Part shown: piece after piece, positions 17,684-26,988 of the stretch
Layout: each line of letters opens with the position of its first letter
Numbering within the stretch: the stretch's first letter is position 1
Assembly: GCA_902794095.1 (NCBI GenBank)
Contig: CADBFZ010000002.1
Location: forward strand, 124,001-188,000
Length of the DNA: 64,000 nt
Source: an uncultured Lachnospiraceae bacterium
GTDB taxonomy: Bacteria; Bacillota; Clostridia; Lachnospirales; Lachnospiraceae
Direction of reading: 5' to 3'
Program-made: the position numbers and the translations under genes
The notes under the pieces: model-generated
Database searches by the model: none
What the model saw: the letters and a program-made list of their open reading frames with translations, nothing else
Told to the model about the DNA's origin: nothing

Positions 17684-17885
17684 TGCTAACACATTAAATC
17701 GGAAGTTAATCTGCCTATGTAGAAAAAAGCAAATCACGGCATCAGTAGTATGACATCGACCTGTTTACTACGTTTCACGAAAGATAGCCGAAATGCTGTA
17801 AAATGCCGTAAAATCAAGCTTTTCTGACATTTTGCGTTTTTTCTCGTACTATCAGGCATGTGCAGACAGTAGTTTTTTCCAGGCC

Positions 17886-17946
17886 ATATCGTTAAAAGGT
17901 TAGGGACATAACGTTAAAAGGTTCTAGGGTATATCGTTAAAAGGTT
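17886..17946. repeat. Three direct repeats with 22-23 bp period
   Basis: The 16-mer ATATCGTTAAAAGGTT occurs at 17886-17901, with one change at 17908-17923, and again exactly at 17931-17946. The starts are 22 and 23 bp apart, about two helical turns, so all three copies face the same side of the DNA. They end 8 bp before the small ORF at 17955. They may be binding sites for a regulator or a trace of a replicon or element. The rest of 17684-17953 holds only AT-rich sequence. Confidence 0.75.
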
Positions 17947-17954
17947 ATAGATAA

Positions 17955-18056
17955 ATGACAGATTTTACTACTATTACAGCTTGCGGTGAATGTTGCGTGG
18001 GCTGTTCGAAAAAGATAAACGGGGAATGTCCCGGGTGTATAGAAGCTGAGGGATGA
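17955..18056 (+). pseudogene. Truncated DUF3795-like cysteine-rich ORF
   Basis: This 33-codon ORF encodes TACGECCVGCSKKINGECPG followed by CIEAEG. It matches the N-terminal cysteine cluster of DUF3795 proteins such as the C-terminal part of the protein at 5064. It stops where the domain should continue, so it is probably a remnant, although a 33-residue metal-binding peptide is possible. It begins 9 bp after the last of three direct repeats. Confidence 0.45.
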
Positions 18057-18104
18057 GTATATCAGAGATATCTTGCAAGATTGTTATGGGGAAGAGGGCA
18101 TAGC

Positions 18105-19085
18105 ATGACGACAGAATACAGGCAAGTGGCTTTAGAAGCGTTAGCTCATTACAATATATCAGCGACAGAAATAGAATTGCTCAGACACAATGAGAATCTG
18201 ACCTATCGCGTGGGAAACGAGTATTTGCTGCAAATACACGAGCCGGCAGAGGGGTTTTCAGCAGAGTTTTTTTACGACGGTGTTGAACGTTTCGAGATAT
18301 ATAAGTCGGAACTTGCTTTTCAAGCCCACTTAAAGAAACAGGGCATGCAGATACGCGAAGCAGTCGAAAACCGTTATGGTGAACTCATTACAAAGTTACA
18401 GAATGGTATATATGTTACGGTTTCGAAATGGCTGGATGGTGAATCGTTAGATAAGCTTGAGTTGAATGATGCGATCTGTTATCAGATCGGTGAGATGCTT
18501 GCTCGTTTGCATCAGAAGGCAAAGGGATTCCGGGTATCACCGGTAAAAACCTATGGAAAGCAACATTGCGAATGCACAAAAAGGAGATTTCAGGCACTGG
18601 AAAATCTTGGGTTAAGCGCCGAGTATTCTTTGATCATGCAAAAGTGCTGTGACCATGCCGGAGCTGTATTGGAAAACGCGCAGGATGAATTTCAGATGAT
18701 CCATGGTGATCTGTCTGCATCGAATATCTTGCAAACACCGGATGGACTTGTGCCTATTGATTTTTCGTTTTTCGGAATGGGACATCCGATGTATGATCTT
18801 GCTGTTCTGTTTGGAAATATCGGCGGAACATTGGCGTGTAGGAAACAAATTGCAGAAGGATATCGGAATGCAGGCGGTACGATCCGTTACGATGTGTTAG
18901 ATGCCTGTTTTATTCTTACCTTGTTAGATTGTCTCGGAATTCATTATGAACAGTGGAGTAAGCAGGAGTGGTTTGCACCCAGAATGCAGCGGTGGCATAA
19001 GGAAAACCTGATCCCGTATGTGCAGGGAGAGCGCATTTATGCGGATGATTTTTATCTGTTACATGTGGCTGAAGATAAAATGTAA
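18105..19085 (+). CDS. Phosphotransferase of the APH superfamily
   Basis: The 326-residue protein has an APH/homoserine kinase-like fold. It contains MIHGDLSASNILQ as the catalytic loop, LVPIDFSFFGMGHPMYDLAV as the metal-binding segment, and NEYLLQIHEP in the N-lobe where glutamine replaces the usual ATP-contact lysine. The longer frame starts upstream, but GAGGGCAT before ATG 18105 fits better. The substrate is unknown. It lies downstream of the DUF3795 remnant and 116 bp before the diguanylate cyclase gene. Confidence 0.82.
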   Translation: MTTEYRQVALEALAHYNISATEIELLRHNENLTYRVGNEYLLQIHEPAEGFSAEFFYDGVERFEIYKSELAFQAHLKKQGMQIREAVENRYGELITKLQNGIYVTVSKWLDGESLDKLELNDAICYQIGEMLARLHQKAKGFRVSPVKTYGKQHCECTKRRFQALENLGLSAEYSLIMQKCCDHAGAVLENAQDEFQMIHGDLSASNILQTPDGLVPIDFSFFGMGHPMYDLAVLFGNIGGTLACRKQIAEGYRNAGGTIRYDVLDACFILTLLDCLGIHYEQWSKQEWFAPRMQRWHKENLIPYVQGERIYADDFYLLHVAEDKM

Positions 19086-19201
19086 AATTCCACTTCTTTC
19101 TTATTTGGAGGATAAGCGAAAAGTTGAAAATCTGTGCGATTTGTATACAATAGTATCTGCAGCTGTTTTTTTAGCAAAGATCATAGGAAAGGTTGATACT
19201 T

Positions 19202-20662
19202 ATGGATAAGAAGGCATCTGTGGACAGCATTAATAAGGGTATTGGGCGGTTCACCGCCGAAGACAGCGCGGCGGTAGACGATCTGACGCCGTTGTTTGAA
19301 ATTTCCGATTACCCGGAGGAGATGCGGGAACTTCTGGCCGAGTGCAACAGAAGGATCGATGAGGCAAACAGCAAATACCGCATCGCCAAATACAGAGAGG
19401 ATATGTTTGCCAAGGGTATGAAAGCCGGCATGTATTTCTGCACGTTTGACCGCAGCGAGAACATGCTTGGTTTTGAGTTCAACGACGAGACGAGACAGAT
19501 GCTCGGCTATGACGGCCTGGAGGATCTGCCGAATGAATTTGACAGCTGGGTTAAGACGCTTGTTCCGGAAGAACGGGACGCCATAGTCAAGCTTTTCTGG
19601 GATTCGGTCCGGATCCACAGGGATCTGCCGGATATCACGCACGCCACCTATCGGATGCAGAAAAAGGACGGCAGCATCATCTGGGTGACCGGAGCGGGAA
19701 GATTCATCAGACGTCCGGATGACGGCTCTTTGGAGATTTATATGGGCTGCTATCGCGATATCACGGCGCAGCAGGAGCTGGAGGAGTATTTAAAGATCAT
19801 CGAGGCAATCGGGAAGGTTTTCAATTTCTCGCTGTTTATCGATGTCAGCGATATGAGTTACCGCATGATCAGCACCAACAAATATGTGGAAATGGTTGAT
19901 AAGGATCCGGATGCGCTGCAGTTTTTGAGAAACAATGTTGCGGCTTCCGTGGCCGAGAGCTTCCGCGCCGGTTTATACGAATGGCTGGATAAGGACAGGA
20001 TCCTTGCGGCTGTTGAAGAGCACGGATCGACAAGTATGGAATTTTACAGTGAAGGCGCGCATCGCTGGTTTGAAGGTATCTTCATGGTAGGCGACAGGAA
20101 TGAAGACGGAAGCCTCGCGCACCTCGTATACGGCTGCCAGGATACCACGAAGGCCAAGCTGCAGAACCTGGATCAGCTGAAAAAGATCTCCGAATTCGAA
20201 AAGGAGATCTATATCGATTCGCTTTCCGGGATCCGGAACCGAAGATTCCTGAATGAAAAGCTCATTTATGAACCGTGCAAAGCGGTGGTCATGGCGGACA
20301 TCGACCTGTTCAAGGAAGTCAACGACACAGCCGGTCACCAGGGCGGCGATGAAGCAATCCAAAAGGTCGCGAAGATACTGGAACAGTCAGTCCGGGATGA
20401 CGACGTGGTCATCCGTTACGGCGGCGATGAGTTCATGATGGTTTTCCTTGATATTACGCGTGCAGGCCTGGAAAACAAGTTCTCAAAACTGAAGACGGAG
20501 CTGGCAAAGATCAGGATCGCTAGCAGCCCGGATGTACGGATCAGCATGAGTTTCGGAGCGGCGTTCGGAACAAGGCTAGTCAACGATCTGATCGTGACGG
20601 CGGATAAGGCGCTGTATGAATCGAAAAAGACGCGGGGGACTTATACGCTGATCGAGGTATAG
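19202..20662 (+). CDS. PAS-domain diguanylate cyclase (GGDEF)
   Basis: The 486-residue cytoplasmic protein has a PAS domain (about 70-195, with GFEFNDETRQMLGYDGLEDL and a following YRDIT), a second sensory region (about 200-315) and a C-terminal GGDEF domain. The active site reads IRYGGDEFMMVF, and an RDDD I-site lies five residues upstream, so it should make cyclic di-GMP and be inhibited by it. No membrane segment is present. A GGAAAGG site supports ATG 19202. The gene is visibly richer in G+C than its neighbours, suggesting a separate origin. It ends at a strong terminator. Confidence 0.93.
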   Translation: MDKKASVDSINKGIGRFTAEDSAAVDDLTPLFEISDYPEEMRELLAECNRRIDEANSKYRIAKYREDMFAKGMKAGMYFCTFDRSENMLGFEFNDETRQMLGYDGLEDLPNEFDSWVKTLVPEERDAIVKLFWDSVRIHRDLPDITHATYRMQKKDGSIIWVTGAGRFIRRPDDGSLEIYMGCYRDITAQQELEEYLKIIEAIGKVFNFSLFIDVSDMSYRMISTNKYVEMVDKDPDALQFLRNNVAASVAESFRAGLYEWLDKDRILAAVEEHGSTSMEFYSEGAHRWFEGIFMVGDRNEDGSLAHLVYGCQDTTKAKLQNLDQLKKISEFEKEIYIDSLSGIRNRRFLNEKLIYEPCKAVVMADIDLFKEVNDTAGHQGGDEAIQKVAKILEQSVRDDDVVIRYGGDEFMMVFLDITRAGLENKFSKLKTELAKIRIASSPDVRISMSFGAAFGTRLVNDLIVTADKALYESKKTRGTYTLIEV

Positions 20663-20715
20663 AGTGAAGATCACAAAATATCCGAATCGCAATCAGCCGG
20701 ACTGAGAACGTGATC

Positions 20716-20745
20716 AAGGGGGTTCAAAATGAACCCCCTTTTTTG
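20716..20745 (+). terminator. Intrinsic terminator
   Basis: A perfect 10-bp stem (AAGGGGGTTC at 20716-20725 and GAACCCCCTT at 20731-20740) with a 5-nt loop and a T run follows the diguanylate cyclase gene. Confidence 0.93.
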
Positions 20746-20771
20746 CGTCTTAGGGGTTCACTTGAACTCCC

Positions 20772-20808
20772 AACGTGTGTTTGGGTTTGCACCCGATTTG
20801 CACACGTT
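20772..20808. repeat. Nested hairpin in an intergenic stretch
   Basis: AACGTGTG (20772-20779) pairs perfectly with CACACGTT (20801-20808), and inside it GGGT (20783-20786) pairs with ACCC (20791-20794). No T run follows, so it is not a typical terminator. It may be part of a small structured RNA or an element end. The rest of 20810-20975 is AT-rich, with nothing else recognised. Confidence 0.5.
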
Positions 20809-20979
20809 TCCAAATAACCGGAATTTGAAGGTAACAGTTAATCTTTTTTCAGCTCCGATATGTTTTTTTCTTTTTAATCAGTTTAGGTTCTAGTTGCATA
20901 TTCGCATATTCAAGCATGGGTTTTAGTAATTCGCTTTAAGGAGATCATTCTGTCGCTCTTGTTAAGAAAAGCGGTACAA

Positions 20980-21046
20980 TTACCGTTTTTCTAAAATATA
21001 GCTTGTAGTGTTATCACAAACATATTATACTTTAGAAAAACGGTAA
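20980..21046 (+). promoter_or_regulatory. Promoter of the ATPase gene bracketed by a 16-bp inverted repeat
   Basis: TTACCGTTTTTCTAAA (20980-20995) has an exact reverse complement at 21031-21046. Between them lies a plausible promoter, TTGTAG (21003-21008), 17 bp, TATACT (21026-21031), so the right arm covers the transcript start. The left arm lies just upstream of the -35. This suggests a pair of oppositely oriented operators, or the ends of a small element. Confidence 0.7.
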
Positions 21047-21076
21047 CAAAACCAAAAATCTAAAATGGGGGCTTTT

Positions 21077-22366
21077 ATGGAGATAAAGAGAGATAACTAT
21101 TTAAAAAAGCTAATAAGAAAAAGAAACAATGGATTGATCAAGGTTATTACAGGAATTAGAAGATGTGGTAAGTCATACTTACTTTTTAATTTGTACTATG
21201 ATTATCTCATTAAGGAAGGCGTTTCTGAGGATTGTATTATATCTGTGCCATTAGATGATGATGACTATATAGATTATTGTGATCCCAAAAAATTGTCCGA
21301 GTACATTAAAAGCAGAATAACTGATTCTAAAAAACAATATTATGTATTTATTGATGAAGCACAATATGCAATAACCAGAGAAGAAAAGAAAAACCCGGAT
21401 GTTCCAATCAGACTTTATGGTGTTTTGAATAGTTTGCTAAGGAAGAAGAACGTTGATGTATACGTTACGGGGAGCAATTCTAAGTTTTTATCATCAGATA
21501 TTTTAACAGAATTCAGAGGTCGCGGGGATGAAATACATATAGCACCGTTGTCGTTTTCGGAATATTTCCCGGCATCCGGTAAGGAACAATCTGAAGCATG
21601 GCAAGAGTATTTATTCTATGGTGGATTGCCTCATATTTTGGCAGAACCTGATAATGAATCTAAGGAAGCATATCTTGAGAGATTAACTTCCGAGATCTAT
21701 GTCAGAGATATAGTTGAAAGGTATGAAATACGAGAAGCTGCAAGTATGGAAACCTTAATGAAAGTTATTGCTTCAGCTATTGGTTCGTTGACGAATGCTC
21801 AAAAAATATCGGATACATTTAATAGCAATGGCGATAAGCTGGTTTCAATGCCTACAATATCGAATTATCTAAAGTACCTCATGGAGAGTTTTCTTATACA
21901 GAAGAGCGAAAGATATGATATTAAAGGTCGTAAATATATAGGTACACCTTCGAAATATTATTATACAGATTTGGGACTTCGGAATGCTCTTTTGAATTTC
22001 CGTCAATTTGAAGAGACACATTTAATGGAGAATACCATTTACAATGAATTGATTTATAGAGGATACAACGTAGATGTGGGGGTGGTAGAGATTCGAATTG
22101 ATGAAAATGGAAAAAAAGTGCGAAGACAATTAGAAGTTGATTTTGTGGTTAATCAAGGAAGCAAGAGATATTATATCCAATCCGTATATGCTTTACCAAA
22201 TCAGGAAAAGATAGAACAGGAACAGGCTTCACTTGTTAAAATACCCGATTCATTTAAGAAGATAATCATTACCGGTGGCAATGCTCCTGTGTGGAGAAAT
22301 GATCATGGCATAACAATTATGGGATTATTTGAATTTTTATTGAATGAAAATAGTCTGGATTATTGA
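21077..22366 (+). CDS. AAA ATPase with DUF4143 domain
   Basis: The 429-residue protein has an N-terminal AAA_14 domain with Walker A TGIRRCGKSYLLF and Walker B YVFIDEAQYA, an ITGSN-like sensor (VYVTGSNSKF), and a C-terminal DUF4143 region ending in a nuclease-like core LEVDFVVNQGSKRYYIQSVY. These ATPases are common and variable in anaerobes; their function is not established, with mobile or conflict roles proposed. The gene is AT-rich compared with its neighbours and has its own promoter with an inverted repeat, so recent transfer is likely. ATG 21065 is an alternative start. Confidence 0.9.
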   Translation: MEIKRDNYLKKLIRKRNNGLIKVITGIRRCGKSYLLFNLYYDYLIKEGVSEDCIISVPLDDDDYIDYCDPKKLSEYIKSRITDSKKQYYVFIDEAQYAITREEKKNPDVPIRLYGVLNSLLRKKNVDVYVTGSNSKFLSSDILTEFRGRGDEIHIAPLSFSEYFPASGKEQSEAWQEYLFYGGLPHILAEPDNESKEAYLERLTSEIYVRDIVERYEIREAASMETLMKVIASAIGSLTNAQKISDTFNSNGDKLVSMPTISNYLKYLMESFLIQKSERYDIKGRKYIGTPSKYYYTDLGLRNALLNFRQFEETHLMENTIYNELIYRGYNVDVGVVEIRIDENGKKVRRQLEVDFVVNQGSKRYYIQSVYALPNQEKIEQEQASLVKIPDSFKKIIITGGNAPVWRNDHGITIMGLFEFLLNENSLDY

Positions 22367-22469
22367 AGTTTCATTGGCTGCGCTTGAAAGTGAAGAACTC
22401 ATAGAAGCATTTATGAAAAGCGATGAAGTGCCGGCCGCCCTGATTATTGATTTAGTGGAACTATTTTAG
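22362..22469 (+). pseudogene. Possible 3' remnant of an unknown gene
   Basis: Beginning at the end of the ATPase gene in another frame, 35 codons read IEVSLAALESEELIEAFMKS, then DEVPAALIIDLVELF, and stop at TAG 22467-22469. The amphipathic helical pattern looks like real protein, but there is no start site. It may be the tail of a gene cut by insertion of the ATPase gene. Family unknown. Confidence 0.35.
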
Positions 22470-22503
22470 GGAGTTAACGAATGAAGGAGATCGCGTTAAA
22501 AAA

Positions 22504-25428
22504 ATGAAGTGCCCGATAATTGATGCGCATACGAGAATTATTTGTGATGAAAATGATTTTGCAGGTGTCAGGGAGGTTGCTGAATGGGTCAGAAATGACC
22601 TTCGCCTTGTTTTCGGCGACAGAGTATCCGACTCAGGTGAAGGGACAACCATTCTTGTGGGAAGCCTTGAAAAGAGTGACCTTCTTAGAGTAAAGCGTGA
22701 AGAAGGAATTCTGTCTGCAGATGGATTGAGAAATGAGGATGGAAGCATAAAGCGGGAGGTCTACAGAGTGGACCTGGTTAAAGAAGGTGATGCGGATAGG
22801 ATCGTAATACAGGGGGCCGACAAACGTGGCACTATGTATGGGCTGCTTGCTGTATCGGAAAGCTGTGGAGTATCTCCGCTTGTTAACTGGTCCGGAGCTA
22901 AGCCGGCATCTCGGAATAAGATAACTCTTTCGGAATCGTTTTTTGGCATTTCGAAGGAACCATCCGTTAAGTACAGGGGGATATTTATCAACGATGAATG
23001 GCCGGCTTTTGGTAATTGGGCAAAGAAGCGTTTTGGTGGAATCAATGCCAAATGCTATGCGGAAGTTTTTGAATTGATGGTTCGTCTGAGGGCAAATTAT
23101 CTGTGGCCTGCTATGTGGAATTCGAATTTTTCATTGGATGGCCCCGGACTTGAGAGTGCTGAACTGGCTGATAAACTGGGAATAGTTATGAGTACGTCCC
23201 ATCACGAACCATGTATGCGTACCGGTGAAGAATACAGAATGGTCAGGGGACCGAAATCTGTTTATGGAGACGCGTGGGATTTCAGGGAAAACAGAGAAGG
23301 TATCATACGTTTCTGGGAGGATGGACTGAAGCGTAATGCGCCGTTTGAAAATGTCATCACAATGGGTATGCGTGGCGAGAGGGATACCGCAATCATGGCT
23401 CAGGCATCGCTTGAAGACAATATTGCACTTTTGAGGGACATCATTAAGACACAGAACGATTTGATTCGCAAATGTGTTAATTCGGATCTTTCGAAAGTGG
23501 CAAGACAGTTTGTTCTTTTTACGGAGGTTGAAAAATTTTATTACGGTGATGAAAATACTCCCGGTTTAATCGATGATCCGGAGATGGATGGAATAACGGT
23601 TATGTTCAGTGACACCAATTTCGGTTATACCAGGACTCTTCCTGCTAAAGAGCGCAGAGAACGTAATGGCGGATATGGTTTGTATTATCATGTCGATATG
23701 CATGGCGGACCTTATGCATATGAGTGGATAGGGTCAACCTATCTTCCGCGCATCTGGGATCAGCTCGGCACTGCTTATGATTATGGAATTCAGGACATCC
23801 TTGTTGTCAATGTCGGAGATCTGGTATCTCAGGAATTGGAACTTTCCTACATAATGAAAATGGCATTTGATATGGAGAATTACGGTTCCGCCCGGCTCAA
23901 CAACGCTTTTTGTTTCGTACAGGACTGGGTGGAGAGAATCTTCGGAGACTATTATTCCAAAGAAGACAGGGTTTCCATATGCGAAATCATATCTGAATAC
24001 ACTCTGATTAATGAGCGTCGCAAGCATGAGATTATGAACGACAGAGTCTATCATCCTGCACATTATGATGAATCCAAGGATTTGTATGAAAAATGTGTGA
24101 AGATACAGAAACTTTGTGATGAGCTTTTGGAACGCACTCCGAAAGAAATCCGTACGGCGTTCTATGAACTTATCTATTATCCGGCTTACGGTACGGCGAA
24201 TCTGCACAAGACCTGGATTGCATCTGCTTGGAACAAGTATTATGCGAATCAGAACAGAAATACTGCCAATGACCTGTGTGCGGAGATTGAGGCGGGCCTT
24301 GAGGCGGATCGAAAGCTGATTGATGATTTCCATGCACTTGCAGACGGGAAATACTATGGACACGCCCTCTCGGAGCATTTCGGTTTCCGAAACTGGAACG
24401 ATTCCGGCTGTCAATTCCCAATGAGAACTTATGTTTATCCTTCCAGGAAAAGCAGGATGCTGGTTACCAAATCAGATGATTCCTGGTTTTATGACGGCAG
24501 GGAATATACGAAGCGAGAGGACACCCTTTACGATTTTCTAAGGCCGGATATAGATGATATTACTTTGGAGATTTCCTGCGGAAGTGAAAACGCCATATCT
24601 TATACCGTAACGACAGATAAGGATTGGATTGGTGTTGCTTCGGAGGGAACTGATGGATGCATACGAAACTTCTCCAATCTGATCGAGGGAAAAACATACA
24701 GAACAGACCGAATTCGGGTAAGGGTGGATAGAAAACTTATTCCGAGCGATGTCGTTTCAAGCGGTACCATCATTATCAGCGACGGTGATGAGTGTTTCGT
24801 GACGCTTACAGTAAGGGCATGCGGAAAAGAATACTATGAAGGCGTCTGCCGTGCGAAAAGCGGAAAGGAAATTTCAAAGGGAAGCATACTGGTTCATGCA
24901 GGGCATGCCGTGGCGGAAGGCCGTGATTTTGCGAAAATGACGGCAACCGACAGTGCTTGTTACAGAGTTATGGAACCGTATGGCAGACATGGCAGCGGTT
25001 TGAAGCTTTATCCCAATACGATAGATCTTACAAACGAAGACAGCGGTTCGCTTCCGTATGCAGAGTATTTGTTTTTTGCAGAGGATGCGGGTGAATATGA
25101 TGCGGAATTCATCTTTGCGCCGTCTTTTCCGGTATATGACGAGAGTTTTCAGTTTTTTGAGATCAGTGTTAATGGGGAGGAACCGACTCGAATCAATACA
25201 ATCTATGATTCTTCAAGGCCGGTTTTCCTGAGCGCCCAGTGGACAGAAGACAACAGACGGAATGCCAAAATCGTATCTGCCCGTATTCACTTCAAGGCCG
25301 GAGTGAACAGATTGTCATATTGCCAGCTGAGTCCCAATCTGATTCTGGAGAGAATTGTTCTGTGGGATACAAAATGGCCTCCAAAAGAATCATATCTAGG
25401 CCCAAAGAACAGTTATGTTTTTGAATGA
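22504..25428 (+). CDS. GH115 xylan alpha-1,2-glucuronidase (copy 1)
   Basis: The 974-residue protein matches glycoside hydrolase family 115. It contains EPSVKYRGIFINDEWPAFGN, NYLWPAMWNSNF, STSHHEPCMRTGEEY, and GLYYHVDMHGGPYAYEWIGS, all shared with the second copy at 33437. GH115 enzymes remove (4-O-methyl)glucuronic acid from xylan and xylo-oligosaccharides. There is no signal peptide, so it should act on imported oligosaccharides in the cytoplasm. The ATG overlaps the stop of an eight-codon ORF at 22481 (ATGA), whose AAGGAG could provide translational coupling. It stands among accessory genes without xylan-related neighbours. Confidence 0.93.
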   Translation: MKCPIIDAHTRIICDENDFAGVREVAEWVRNDLRLVFGDRVSDSGEGTTILVGSLEKSDLLRVKREEGILSADGLRNEDGSIKREVYRVDLVKEGDADRIVIQGADKRGTMYGLLAVSESCGVSPLVNWSGAKPASRNKITLSESFFGISKEPSVKYRGIFINDEWPAFGNWAKKRFGGINAKCYAEVFELMVRLRANYLWPAMWNSNFSLDGPGLESAELADKLGIVMSTSHHEPCMRTGEEYRMVRGPKSVYGDAWDFRENREGIIRFWEDGLKRNAPFENVITMGMRGERDTAIMAQASLEDNIALLRDIIKTQNDLIRKCVNSDLSKVARQFVLFTEVEKFYYGDENTPGLIDDPEMDGITVMFSDTNFGYTRTLPAKERRERNGGYGLYYHVDMHGGPYAYEWIGSTYLPRIWDQLGTAYDYGIQDILVVNVGDLVSQELELSYIMKMAFDMENYGSARLNNAFCFVQDWVERIFGDYYSKEDRVSICEIISEYTLINERRKHEIMNDRVYHPAHYDESKDLYEKCVKIQKLCDELLERTPKEIRTAFYELIYYPAYGTANLHKTWIASAWNKYYANQNRNTANDLCAEIEAGLEADRKLIDDFHALADGKYYGHALSEHFGFRNWNDSGCQFPMRTYVYPSRKSRMLVTKSDDSWFYDGREYTKREDTLYDFLRPDIDDITLEISCGSENAISYTVTTDKDWIGVASEGTDGCIRNFSNLIEGKTYRTDRIRVRVDRKLIPSDVVSSGTIIISDGDECFVTLTVRACGKEYYEGVCRAKSGKEISKGSILVHAGHAVAEGRDFAKMTATDSACYRVMEPYGRHGSGLKLYPNTIDLTNEDSGSLPYAEYLFFAEDAGEYDAEFIFAPSFPVYDESFQFFEISVNGEEPTRINTIYDSSRPVFLSAQWTEDNRRNAKIVSARIHFKAGVNRLSYCQLSPNLILERIVLWDTKWPPKESYLGPKNSYVFE

Positions 25429-25470
25429 ATTTGAGATAGTATTGTCGAACATCGAACAAGGAGACAAGCA

Positions 25471-25583
25471 ATGAAGCAATATATTGTTGATGCTTTTACA
25501 GATAAACCTTTTTCCGGAAATCCGGCGGCTGTTTCGTAATGGATAAATGGCCGAAGGAAAGATCAAACTCTGAAAAGATATGA
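25471..25583 (+). pseudogene. 5' remnant of a PhzF-family gene
   Basis: ATG 25471, preceded by AAGGAG, starts MKQYIVDAFTDKPFSGNPAA followed by V, the hallmark N-terminus of PhzF-type isomerases. A one-base loss near 25534 puts a TAA at 25537-25539. In the next frame the expected sequence continues as VMDKWPKERSNSEKI and stops at 25583. The remaining 240 or so residues are absent. This is a frameshifted and truncated gene remnant. Confidence 0.75.
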
Positions 25584-25596
25584 GTGAGGTATTTAT

Positions 25597-26400
25597 ATGA
25601 TGGACAGCCTGATACAGAGTCTGCCTGAAGCAATTAGAAAGTATATTGAAGGCAGAGAATACACGATAGACGATATGGGTAAATCAGGATCGAAGATACT
25701 TATCTTCGAGGATATGGTGCTGAAGATCACTGATAAGCCATGTGATGATAAAGATGCAGTCGAAATGATGTGCTGGCTTGAAGGCAAGATCCTTGCACCT
25801 CATGTAATAGTATTCGAAGAAGATGATTCTTACAGTTATCTTCTTATGACCAGGGTAAGAGGAAAGGTTGCCTGTGACAAGTACTATCTGGAACGTCCGA
25901 AGGAACTTGTTCCGCTTCTCTCAAAGTCGGTAAAGATGCTTCAGAGTATAGATATAGCGGATTGCCCTGTCGTAAAGGATCTGGACAGAGAACTTAAGAA
26001 AGCCGCATACAGGGTGGAGAACGGTCTTGTGGATATAAGCGACGCTGAACCTGATACATTCGGAGAGAACGGCAGGTTCAAAGATCCCGAAGAGTTGCTT
26101 TCCTGGCTAAAGGAGAACAGACCTTCCTATGAACCCGTATTATCCCACGGAGATCTTTGTCTTCCCAATATCCTTATTGAGAATGGTGATATAAGCGGAT
26201 TTATCGATATGGGTAACTGCGGTATCGCAGATAAGTGGGAAGATATAGCAATGTTGTACAGAAGCCTTCGCCATAATTTTGATGGAACATACGGCAAGGT
26301 ATATCCGGGCCTTGATCCTGACAGCTTTTTCGAGGAACTTGGTATAGAGCCGGACCGTGAAAAGATAGATTACTACATTCTTCTTGATGAACTCTTCTAG
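25597..26400 (+). CDS. APH(3')-like phosphotransferase
   Basis: The 267-residue protein has the layout of APH(3')-type kinases: LSHGDLCLPNILIENGDISG followed by FIDMGNCGIADKWEDIAMLY, with KILIFEDMVLKIT in the N-lobe and a C-terminal EELGIEPDREKIDYYILLDE. The motif match to aminoglycoside 3'-phosphotransferases is close, and the length (264-270 residues) fits. Resistance cannot be concluded from sequence reading alone. A GAGG site lies upstream of ATG 25597. It directly follows the PhzF remnant. Confidence 0.85.
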   Translation: MMDSLIQSLPEAIRKYIEGREYTIDDMGKSGSKILIFEDMVLKITDKPCDDKDAVEMMCWLEGKILAPHVIVFEEDDSYSYLLMTRVRGKVACDKYYLERPKELVPLLSKSVKMLQSIDIADCPVVKDLDRELKKAAYRVENGLVDISDAEPDTFGENGRFKDPEELLSWLKENRPSYEPVLSHGDLCLPNILIENGDISGFIDMGNCGIADKWEDIAMLYRSLRHNFDGTYGKVYPGLDPDSFFEELGIEPDREKIDYYILLDELF

Positions 26401-26440
26401 ACGGAAGTGGTAAGTTATACCGGAATAAGGAAAAGTGACT

Positions 26441-26962
26441 ATGAATATAGAAACAGAAAGAATAATTATAAGATCTATCCAACGCGGAGACGAAAAAGCG
26501 TATGCCGAGATGGCTAAGGATGGGAGCTTAACTGAAATAGGGTTTGATGAAAACTTTTCAGATTGGGCAGGGGATTGGATAAATGAAGCAGTTGCTCTTA
26601 CTGAAAAGGATGATCCAAGAGCTGATTATATACCTTGCACCATAGTGCTCAAAGCCACAGGGGAAGTAATCGGAAATGTTGGATGTACATATTATGAGGA
26701 TACGGATAGGATAGGTATTTGTTATTTTGCCGGAACGGAATATCGAAGACATGGATATGTCAGTGAAGCAGTTCAGGCATACATTTCCTATTTCTTTGAT
26801 CATTACAAGGAGAAAGAAATCATAGCCACTATTAAAGATATAAATATTCCATCATGGAAGACGGCAGAAAAATGCGGATTTGAGTTGGCAGAAACCAAGA
26901 TGTACAAAGATATTGATGATGAGAGGGAAGAACTGTATAGGTTCTATAAGATAAATGGATGA
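26441..26962 (+). CDS. GNAT acetyltransferase, RimJ/RimL type
   Basis: The 173-residue protein opens MNIETERIIIRSIQRGDEKA and contains ICYFAGTEYRRHGYVSEAVQ, the acetyl-CoA binding region, and NIPSWKTAEKCGFELAETKM at the C-terminus. The AAGGAAAAG site 9 bases upstream supports ATG 26441; GTG 26435 is possible. Substrate unknown. It follows the APH gene by 40 bp and may share its transcript. Confidence 0.88.
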   Translation: MNIETERIIIRSIQRGDEKAYAEMAKDGSLTEIGFDENFSDWAGDWINEAVALTEKDDPRADYIPCTIVLKATGEVIGNVGCTYYEDTDRIGICYFAGTEYRRHGYVSEAVQAYISYFFDHYKEKEIIATIKDINIPSWKTAEKCGFELAETKMYKDIDDEREELYRFYKING

Positions 26963-26988
26963 TAGATTAAATCGGAAGATAATTGAAA

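Noticed and set aside
17886-17946. Plasmid replication iterons
   Set aside because: No replication initiator gene or origin-like AT region is linked; three short repeats alone do not support an origin.
25597-26400. Firm call of an aminoglycoside resistance gene
   Set aside because: Motifs fit APH(3'), but divergent members of the superfamily act on other substrates, and sequence reading alone cannot show resistance.
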